In this document: one piece after another, positions 6,112 to 11,368 of the stretch
Layout of the letters: the number at the start of each line of letters is the position of its first letter
Numbering within the stretch: the first letter of the stretch is position 1
Assembly (NCBI GenBank): GCA_034429275.1
Contig: DAOUFU010000149.1
Span: 1-11,368 of the forward strand
Length of the DNA stretch: 11,368 nt
Source: DAOUFU01 sp034429275
GTDB taxonomy: Bacteria > Chloroflexota > Anaerolineae > Aggregatilineales > Aggregatilineaceae
Direction: 5' to 3'
Program-made: the position numbers and the translations under genes
Notes under the pieces: generated by a model
What the model was told of the DNA's origin: nothing
The model's input: the letters and a program-made list of their open reading frames with translations, nothing else
Databases searched by the model: none

Positions 6112-7134
6112 TCAGTATTCGAGCCTGGTTGCGGAGTGCACGCGCTTGCGGAAGACGTAATAGCTCCAGCCCTGGTAGATCAGCACAATGGGCACGAAGA
6201 TCAGCGCCACGATGGTCATCAGTTCGAGCGTTTTCTGGCTGGCGGCGGCGGAGCGCACCGTCAGGTTGAAGGCTTCATCGGTGCTGGAGACCATCACATT
6301 GGGGTAGAGGAACCAGAAGAAGGTGGCTACCGAGAGCAGAATGGTCAGGCCGGTGAGCACAAAGGCCCAGCCAAACTGCTTCTGGCGGAGGAAATAGCCC
6401 ACCGAGAGGATCGCTGCCGCCGAGGCGACCGGCATCACGCCGGGGTTGACGCCCACTTCGGTGAAGATGTCGATATAGACATAGTTGGCAATGGCCAGGA
6501 TAGCGCTGATGCCAACGGCGGGCAGCCAGGCCCGGTTGGCGAGAGTTTCGGCGCGCTGGCGGATGACGCCATCGGTGCGCAGGCTGAGGAAGATCGCGCC
6601 GTGCAACACAAAGACGGCGAAGGCGGCCAGCCCGCAGATCAGTGTATAGGGGCTGAGCAGATCGAAGAAGTTGCCGGTGAAATCGAAGGCGGCATTGATG
6701 GGCGTGCCCCGGATCAGGTTGCCGAAGGCGACTCCCCACAGCAGCGCCGGGATTGCGCTGCCGAAGAAGATCGACCAATCCCAGAAGCGCCGCCAGCGGG
6801 GGTTGGAGTCTTTGCTGCGGAATTCGAAGGCGACACCCCGGAAGATGAGGGCGAGCAGGATCACCAGCAGGGCGAGGTAGAAGCCGCTGAACAGGGTAGC
6901 GTACCATTCGGGGAAGGCGGCGAAGATCGCGCCTCCGGCAGTGATCATCCACACTTCGTTGGCATCCCACACCGGGCCGATGGTGTTGATGATCTGGCGG
7001 CGCTCATGATCGGTCTTGCCCAGGAAGGGCATGAGGATGCCCACGCCGTAATCGAAGCCTTCGAGGAAAAAGAAGCCGATGAACAGCACGCCGATCAGGG
7101 CGAACCACAGGTCTTGCAGGGTATGGTAGTCCAT
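6112..7134 (-). CDS. cydB: Cytochrome bd quinol oxidase subunit II (CydB)
   Basis: CydB is the second membrane subunit of the bd-type terminal oxidase, which reduces O2 to water with quinol electrons and supports proton motive force without pumping. The 340 residues show the family pattern: LEGFDYGVG (24-32) with Asp28, IGPVWDANEVW (52-62) with Asp57 (equivalent to E. coli Asp29 and Asp58, near the proton path), then ITAGGAIFAAFPEWYA and FSGFYLALLV. The second half is a run of hydrophobic helices, as expected for a polytopic protein of eight or nine segments. The ATG at 7134 is preceded by GAGGAG. It follows cydA by 23 bp and is the last gene of the operon before the hairpin 6039-6071. Nothing looks damaged. 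Confidence 0.96.
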   Translation of the reverse strand: MDYHTLQDLWFALIGVLFIGFFFLEGFDYGVGILMPFLGKTDHERRQIINTIGPVWDANEVWMITAGGAIFAAFPEWYATLFSGFYLALLVILLALIFRGVAFEFRSKDSNPRWRRFWDWSIFFGSAIPALLWGVAFGNLIRGTPINAAFDFTGNFFDLLSPYTLICGLAAFAVFVLHGAIFLSLRTDGVIRQRAETLANRAWLPAVGISAILAIANYVYIDIFTEVGVNPGVMPVASAAAILSVGYFLRQKQFGWAFVLTGLTILLSVATFFWFLYPNVMVSSTDEAFNLTVRSAAASQKTLELMTIVALIFVPIVLIYQGWSYYVFRKRVHSATRLEY

Positions 7135-7157
7135 GAGTTCTCGTCTCCTCTCGAAAA

Positions 7158-8636
7158 TCAGGCAGCGACCAGGCCAGGATCGGCGCTGACGGCGGGCGAT
7201 TCATCGGGATCGTGCTCAACGGGGCCGCGCCGTCCGAATTTGGCCAGCAGGTACACATCGGCAGCCATGAGCGCACCATACACCAGGGTGAACAGGACCA
7301 GGCTGAGCGCGACCATGCCGGTGGTGACATTGGGCGAGACTGCTTCTTCGGTGCGCTGGAGACCCATCACAATCCAGGGCTGACGGCCCAGCTCGGTCAG
7401 CAGCCAGCCGCCGGTATTGGCGATGTAGGGCAGCAGCAGGGCGTACATCATCACCAGCAGGAACCACCGGTAGCGGGTGATCTGCTCCTTCAGGCCCAGG
7501 TAGAGGGCGAAGAGTGCTATCGCCAGCATGGCGAAGCCTGCGCCCACCATCGCACGGAAGCTCCAATAGGAAGCGGCGACCGGCGGGATGTAGTCGGCAT
7601 CGGGGCCGTAGCGGTCGGCGTATTCGGCTTTGTACTGGGCGTTGAGATCGTGAATTCCCTGGACTTCTTCACCAAACCTGTTATAGGCCAGCAGGCTGAG
7701 CGCGCCGGGAATGCGGATGGAGAAGACTTCGTCGCGCTGTTCCCAGTTGCCGATGGTGAACAGCGACAGCCCGGCGTTGTCCTCGGTGTAGAACAGGCCC
7801 TCGGCGGCGGCCATCTTCATCGGCTGAGTCTCGACCATGTGCTGGGCCTGGCTATGCCCCACCATGATCACCAGGACGACGCCGATCAGCCCGTAAACGG
7901 TGGCGATGCGCACAGACGAGAGGAAAAACTCGCGCCGTTCAGTGTTGCGCAGCAGGTGCCACGCGCTGACGCCCAGCACAAAAAAGGCGGCGGTGGTCAT
8001 GCCCGCGGTGAAGACGTGGGGGTATTGGACCAGCACGTTCGGGTTGGTGATCAGGTCGCCGAAGCTGTCCATCTGGACCTTGAGCAGGGTCGCGCCGGCG
8101 GCGATGGTCTCGTTGATCTGCGTGGCAGGGACGGTGAAGCGCTGCCCGTCTTGCTCGAACAGGGCGGTGAAGCCGACCGGTTCCTGCATGAACGAGTTGG
8201 CGATCAGAATCCACAGCGCGGAGATGTTCGCGCCGATGGCGACCATCCAGATGGTGAGGGTGTGCACGGCGCGCGGCAGCTTATCCCAGCCGAAAATCCA
8301 GATGCCGATGAAGGTGGATTCCAGGAAGAAGGCCATCAGCGCTTCGATGGCGAGGGGAACGCCGAAGATGTCGCCCATGAAGCGCGAATACTGGGACCAG
8401 TTCATGCCGAACTGGAATTCCATCACGATGCCGGTGACGACGCCCATGGCAAAGTTGATGACGAACAGCTTGCCCCAAAATTTCGCCATCTGCTTGTATT
8501 TGTCGTTGTTGGTGCGCAGCCACATGGTTTGCATGATGGCGGTGAGGATGGACAGGCCAAGCGTCAGCGGCACAAAAAAGAAATGATAGACGGTGGTGAC
8601 AGCGAACTGAAGGCGTGCGAGGTCGAGTGCATCCAT
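7158..8636 (-). CDS. cydA: Cytochrome bd quinol oxidase subunit I (CydA), short-Q-loop type
   Basis: CydA carries the hemes and the quinol-oxidising site. Recognisable residues are His18 (heme ligand equivalent to E. coli His19), Glu98 and Glu106 (Glu99 and Glu107), His207 in YPHVFTAG and Met363 in FRAMVGAG (heme b558 ligands, His186 and Met393 in E. coli), and GRQPW at 417-421. The Q-loop has QPMKMAAAEG with Lys274 and Glu279, matching the quinol-binding Lys252 and Glu257. From Lys274 to Met363 is 89 residues against 141 in E. coli, so the Q-loop insert of about 50 residues is missing and this is the short-loop subfamily. The 492 residues are full length for that type. The ATG at 8636 has a strong AGGAGGAG (8653-8646) nine bases upstream. 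It leads cydB in a two-gene operon divergent from the ATPase gene at 8899. Confidence 0.97.
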   Translation of the reverse strand: MDALDLARLQFAVTTVYHFFFVPLTLGLSILTAIMQTMWLRTNNDKYKQMAKFWGKLFVINFAMGVVTGIVMEFQFGMNWSQYSRFMGDIFGVPLAIEALMAFFLESTFIGIWIFGWDKLPRAVHTLTIWMVAIGANISALWILIANSFMQEPVGFTALFEQDGQRFTVPATQINETIAAGATLLKVQMDSFGDLITNPNVLVQYPHVFTAGMTTAAFFVLGVSAWHLLRNTERREFFLSSVRIATVYGLIGVVLVIMVGHSQAQHMVETQPMKMAAAEGLFYTEDNAGLSLFTIGNWEQRDEVFSIRIPGALSLLAYNRFGEEVQGIHDLNAQYKAEYADRYGPDADYIPPVAASYWSFRAMVGAGFAMLAIALFALYLGLKEQITRYRWFLLVMMYALLLPYIANTGGWLLTELGRQPWIVMGLQRTEEAVSPNVTTGMVALSLVLFTLVYGALMAADVYLLAKFGRRGPVEHDPDESPAVSADPGLVAA

Positions 8637-8676
8637 AAAAAATAACTCCTCCTATGGGAAGGGGGCGTACCAGGCG

Positions 8677-8706
8677 CGCCCGGCGCTGCCCCATACACGC
8701 CGGGTG
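8677..8706 (-). promoter_or_regulatory. Hairpin in the cydA 5' leader
   Basis: CCCGGCG (8679-8685) and CGCCGGG (8698-8704) pair perfectly, extended by one G-U and one C-G pair to 9 bp, around a 12-nt loop. It lies 41-70 bp upstream of the cydA ATG, ahead of the Shine-Dalgarno sequence, and there is no T-run. It may be a leader structure of the cydAB mRNA, or a chance result of high GC. Confidence 0.3.
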
Positions 8707-8714
8707 GCTCTTTA

Positions 8715-8765
8715 CGCAAGGCACATTTATAAGTTTACCGTGACAGAAATCTATTTATATGTGAC
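8715..8765 (-). promoter_or_regulatory. AT-rich stretch, probable cydAB promoter region
   Basis: This is the only AT-rich run in the 262-bp gap between cydA and the divergent ATPase gene. The minus strand carries two ATAAAT sequences (8725-8730 and 8753-8758, read on +), each preceded by GTCAC, the more upstream copy as GTCACATATAAAT. Either TATAAA could be a -10, but no convincing -35 is placed 16-18 bp upstream, so an activator-dependent or alternative promoter is possible. No FNR-type TTGAT-N4-ATCAA or Rex-type site is seen. Confidence 0.35.
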
Positions 8766-8830
8766 GAATGCCACCAAGCGCGGGGTCTTTTGGCATATTG
8801 AGGATGTTTGGGGATGGGGAAAGCGACCAC

Positions 8831-8859
8831 TTGCATCGCTGCGGGGGTTGGGATATTGT
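8831..8859 (+). promoter_or_regulatory. Candidate promoter for the CpaF-like ATPase gene
   Basis: A TTGCAT -35 (8831-8836), a 17-nt spacer and a TATTGT -10 (8854-8859) stand 40 bp upstream of the ATG. The start would be near 8866 with a leader of about 33 nt containing the ribosome binding site AGGAGA (8885-8890). The spacing is ideal and the hexamers are moderate matches. Confidence 0.45.
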
Positions 8860-8898
8860 GCAGGGAAAAGACGTGAACGTGCGCAGGAGAACACACAC

Positions 8899-10269
8899 AT
8901 GCCAATTCTGAACCGATTGGGCGATCCGCAGAACGGGCGGCAGGGCGATGAGTCGTCGCCGGAGGGGCCGAAGCTGGTCCCAGGGCGCGGCGAACGCCCA
9001 TCGATTTCGCTGGCGGCGCTGGGGGAACGAGTCGCGGCGCAGTTCCGCGCGGAGACGGAGCACCGGGCGGATATTCTGCTCGAACTGGCGACCGAAGCCA
9101 GCCGCCGCGCGCTGCTGAGCGAGGTGGCGGAGTTCGTGCTGGCGCTCGATGCGGTGACGCTGACCCGCGAACAGCGCGCAGCGGTGATCGACCATGCATA
9201 CCGCGAGTTGTTCAGTTTTGGGCCGCTCGACAGCCTGCTGGCCGACGAAGCCGTGACGGCGATTGCGGTCAACGGACCGGGCAATATCCATGTGCAGCGC
9301 GGCATGGGGCCGCTCGAACGGGTGGACGCAGCCTTTGAAGACCGCGCACACCTGGCGGACGTGCTGCGGCGGGTATTGGCGACTCAGGGCGCGGTATTGG
9401 ATGAGCATACGCCGTTTCTCGAAGTGGGCGCGGTGCTGGTCGGGCGCGCGGCGCGGATCAGCGTGGCGGGGCCGCCCGCCAGCCCGGAATATTCGCTCGA
9501 CATCCGGCTGCATCCGCGCCAGCCGCTCGCATTGGAGGAACTGGCGGGGCGGCTGGCGATGATTCCACCGCAGGCGGCGGTCTTGCTGCGGGCGGTGATG
9601 CGTGCCGGGCATGGGCTGGTGATCGTGGGCGATGGCGGACTGGGCAAAACCACCCTGGCCGGGGCGCTGCTGCGCGAGCTTCCGGCGGAAGTGGTCGAGG
9701 CCGGTGGGGTGATCGCAGTGGAGCGGGCGGCGGAACTGGCGCTTCCGCAAGGGGCGGTGCGGCGCGTGCCGGGTCAGGGCGCGGATGATGACCCGGCATC
9801 GGCGGATTTTGGCGCGGCTGTCGCGGCGGCGCTGGCGGAAGCGCCCGCATGGTTGGCGGTGGATGAAGTGCGTGGCGACGAGGCGGCGGCGGTCTGGCAG
9901 GCGCTAATCGGAATCGAGATGGCTCCGCGCTACCTGTGGGTATTTCGCGGCGATCCGCGCCCGGACCGGCTGCGCAGCGCGCTGAGCATGGTCATCCGGC
10001 GGCACGACCAGGGCATCGGGTTCGCGGCGCTGTACAACGCAATCGCGCGGCGGCTGCCGTTTGTGGTGGCGCTCAAACGGGTGAGCGGTGCGCCTCGGCT
10101 GGCGCAGATCGCGGTGTGGGCGCTGCGCGAGAGCGCACCGGGTGATGAGCCGGACAACGTCTCGCTGGAGTTGGTGCCGCTGCTATGGGAAGACAGTGGG
10201 CGCTGGCTGACGGCGGAGCGCCCGCCTGCGCAGGCGCTCGATTTGCCGCCAGGGTTCTGGGGCGGGTGA
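8899..10269 (+). CDS. Divergent CpaF/TadA/VirB11-family secretion ATPase, orphan
   Basis: This 456-residue protein resembles the hexameric ATPases that power Tad/Flp pili and type II/IV secretion. Residues 1-40 are polar and probably disordered. Residues 86-205 form the family N-terminal domain, with FGPLDSLLADEAVTAIAVNG (107-126), VLDEHTPF (166-173) and DIR (201-203). The RecA-like core has Walker A GDGGLGKTT (244-252), an Asp-box-like VIAVERAAELALP (271-283) and Walker B WLAVDEVRGDE (318-328). The histidine box, usually GSLGTIHANS after Walker B, is replaced by PRYLWVFRGDP (343-353) with no His, and the Asp box has Arg276 where Asp is usual. ATP binding is likely; coupling may differ or be lost. 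The ATG at 8899 is chosen for its AGGAGA eight bases upstream; the open frame reaches back to 8704, but that stretch is promoter-like. No tadB, tadC, pilin or other secretion gene is present, and the gene is followed only by convergent mtnA. Confidence 0.78.
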   Translation: MPILNRLGDPQNGRQGDESSPEGPKLVPGRGERPSISLAALGERVAAQFRAETEHRADILLELATEASRRALLSEVAEFVLALDAVTLTREQRAAVIDHAYRELFSFGPLDSLLADEAVTAIAVNGPGNIHVQRGMGPLERVDAAFEDRAHLADVLRRVLATQGAVLDEHTPFLEVGAVLVGRAARISVAGPPASPEYSLDIRLHPRQPLALEELAGRLAMIPPQAAVLLRAVMRAGHGLVIVGDGGLGKTTLAGALLRELPAEVVEAGGVIAVERAAELALPQGAVRRVPGQGADDDPASADFGAAVAAALAEAPAWLAVDEVRGDEAAAVWQALIGIEMAPRYLWVFRGDPRPDRLRSALSMVIRRHDQGIGFAALYNAIARRLPFVVALKRVSGAPRLAQIAVWALRESAPGDEPDNVSLELVPLLWEDSGRWLTAERPPAQALDLPPGFWGG

Positions 10270-10283
10270 GTGAATCACCCGCC
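10261..10283. repeat. Perfect inverted repeat containing the stop codons of two convergent genes
   Basis: GGCGGGTGA (10261-10269) and TCACCCGCC (10275-10283) are exact reverse complements around a 5-nt GTGAA loop. The last three bases of the left arm are the stop codon of the ATPase gene, and the first three of the right arm are the mtnA stop codon on the other strand. Both proteins therefore end in Gly-Gly. There is no T-run on either side, so it is not a classic intrinsic terminator. It could still act as a bidirectional pause or an mRNA 3' end-protecting hairpin. Confidence 0.75.
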
Positions 10284-11339
10284 GAGCTGGTGACGGAGCT
10301 GCTCCTGGGCGACGGCCTCGGCCAGGCCCTGATCGAAGGGCGGAAAGATCACGCTGAACTCGGTGATCAGGCCGGTCAGGTAGCGGTGCGGAGTCACATC
10401 GAAGGCAGGATTACGGGCGCGGTAGGTCTCCGGCACGATCTCGCAGCCGTATGGGGCGCGCACCTCGGAAGGGTCGCGCTCCTCGATGGGGATGGCGTCG
10501 CCGGTGGGCATGGCCAGGTCAACGGTTGAGGTGGGGAAGACCGAATAGACCGGCACGGCGTTTTCGCGGCCCAAGACGGCGATCTGGTAGGACCCCACCT
10601 TGTTGACCACATCCCCGTTGCGGGCGACCCGGTCGGCCCCAAACAAGACCAGGTTGATCTCGCCGCGCCGCAGGTAGTAGCCAGCGGCGGTATCGGGGAT
10701 GATGTCGTAGGGGATGCCCAACTGCTCGCATTCCCACGCGCTGAGCCGCGCGCCTTGAAGGCGGGGGCGGGTTTCATCGAGCAGGACGTGAATGTTTTTG
10801 CCCTGTTCCCAGGCCAGGCGGATCACGCCAAGCGCGGTGCCATAATCGACGGTGGCGAGCATCCCGGTGTTGCAGTGGTGCAGGATGGTATCGCCGTCTT
10901 TGATGAGCGCTGCACCGTGCCGGGCAATGCGGAGATTGGTGGTGATGTCGGCTTCGGCCATGCGGTGAGCCTCGACCAGCAGAGCCTCGCGGATCTCCGC
11001 GGCGGTGCCGAGAGTCTCATCCTTTGCCACCTGGAGCATGTGATCGACGGCCCAGGCGAGATTGACCGCTGTGGGGCGCGCCTTTTTGAGAATAACGGCG
11101 GCGATTTCCAGAAATTCGAGCAGGCTGCCGATGGTCGGCTCCTGGTATTGCTGGGCGGCGAGGGCCATGCCATAGGCCGCCGAGACGCCGATCGCGGGCG
11201 CGCCGCGCACCACCATATCGGTGATAGCACGTGCGACATCGCGGTAGTCGTCATATTCTACATGGGCCAGCTGCCAGGGAATCTGGCGTTGATCGATCAT
11301 TCGCACGCGGTTCTGTGCGGTCCATTCGACTGTGCGCAT
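10275..11339 (-). CDS. mtnA: S-methyl-5-thioribose-1-phosphate isomerase (MtnA)
   Basis: MtnA converts S-methyl-5-thioribose 1-phosphate to S-methyl-5-thioribulose 1-phosphate in the methionine salvage pathway, recycling methylthioadenosine from polyamine synthesis; it is a cytoplasmic relative of eIF2B subunits. The 354 residues match the family length. Motifs are VVRGAPAIGV (43-52) for phosphate binding, HHCNTG with catalytic Cys156, and FGADRV with catalytic Asp236 followed by NGDVVNKVGSYQ. The C-terminal part has NPAFDVTP (310-317) and GLITEF (323-328), also conserved. The ATG at 11339 opens MRTVEW, usual for the family; an AAGGA lies 13 bases upstream, a little far. Only 29 bp upstream are visible and no promoter is seen. 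It converges with the ATPase gene with 5 bp between stop codons. No other salvage gene is in the window. A ribose-1,5-bisphosphate isomerase role is a less likely alternative. Confidence 0.95.
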   Translation of the reverse strand: MRTVEWTAQNRVRMIDQRQIPWQLAHVEYDDYRDVARAITDMVVRGAPAIGVSAAYGMALAAQQYQEPTIGSLLEFLEIAAVILKKARPTAVNLAWAVDHMLQVAKDETLGTAAEIREALLVEAHRMAEADITTNLRIARHGAALIKDGDTILHHCNTGMLATVDYGTALGVIRLAWEQGKNIHVLLDETRPRLQGARLSAWECEQLGIPYDIIPDTAAGYYLRRGEINLVLFGADRVARNGDVVNKVGSYQIAVLGRENAVPVYSVFPTSTVDLAMPTGDAIPIEERDPSEVRAPYGCEIVPETYRARNPAFDVTPHRYLTGLITEFSVIFPPFDQGLAEAVAQEQLRHQLGG

Positions 11340-11368
11340 AACGGGTATCTGGTCCTTAAGTGAGGTAT

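Noticed and set aside
7212..8645. Open frame of 477 codons on the plus strand antisense to cydA, and similar long ones antisense to cydB (6136-7383) and cydD (738-1931)
   Set aside because: They are mirror frames produced by high-GC codon bias in strongly recognisable genes; their products are low-complexity, rich in Gly/Gln/Asp/His, and match no family.
8673..8680. GGCGCGCC palindrome upstream of cydA as an operator
   Set aside because: An 8-bp GC-only palindrome is expected by chance in DNA of this composition and overlaps the leader hairpin.
8704..8898. N-terminal extension of the CpaF-like ATPase to the upstream ATG at 8704
   Set aside because: This stretch contains AT-rich promoter-like sequence, has no family similarity and no ribosome binding site, whereas the ATG at 8899 has AGGAGA at good spacing.
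10261..10283. Calling the convergent-stop hairpin an intrinsic terminator
   Set aside because: Neither strand has a T-run after the stem, so it is listed as an inverted repeat only.
10275..11339. mtnA as part of a novel pathway with the ATPase
   Set aside because: The genes are convergent, not co-transcribed, and mtnA has normal catalytic residues; nothing in the sequence links them.

Overview
The window is a GC-rich bacterial chromosome segment, densely coding, with nine protein genes and short intergenic gaps. No RNA genes, insertion sequences, CRISPR arrays or phage genes are visible. It looks like ordinary chromosome from an organism with an aerobic or microaerobic respiratory branch. 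The lineage cannot be fixed from sequence alone. A Chloroflexota-like bacterium is my guess from the look of the Cyd and Cbi proteins, and it is held with low confidence.

Layout. On the minus strand, positions 1-2435 hold cydD followed by cydC (ATGA overlap, cydC cut by the window edge). These encode the heterodimeric ABC transporter needed to assemble cytochrome bd oxidase. Divergent from cydD is a GTG-started HAD phosphatase (2558-3190, +). It ends at a strong hairpin (3218-3252) that can terminate transcription from both sides. From 5896 down to 3287 on the minus strand lies a compact ECF-type cobalt/nickel uptake operon: cbiM with a fused PDGLE/CbiN-like domain, cbiQ and cbiO. It has its own near-consensus promoter overlapped by a perfect 8-bp inverted repeat, and it shares the terminator at 3218-3252. 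Next come cydB (6112-7134) and cydA (7158-8636), a cytochrome bd quinol oxidase of the short-Q-loop type, closed by its own terminator (6039-6071). Divergent from cydA is a single-gene transcription unit for an aberrant CpaF/TadA/VirB11-family secretion ATPase (8899-10269, +). It converges tail-to-tail with mtnA (10275-11339, -), an enzyme of methionine salvage.

How they work together. cydAB encodes the oxidase and cydDC its assembly transporter, but the two halves are split by the metal-uptake operon and the HAD gene. The metal operon has its own promoter, candidate operator and terminators, so it is an independent unit inside a cyd locus. The ATPase and mtnA have no obvious functional link to the rest.

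The points most worth a second look are: (i) CbiO has LSVRE where an ABC signature LSGGQ-type motif is expected, with Arg at the normally invariant glycine; (ii) CbiM carries its metal-binding N terminus six residues inside the apparent start, with a CTG codon exactly where Met1 should be; (iii) a palindromic operator covers the cbiM -35 element; (iv) an orphan CpaF-like ATPase lacks the family's histidine box; (v) a perfect hairpin contains the stop codons of two convergent genes. I see no convincing wholly new multi-gene system.
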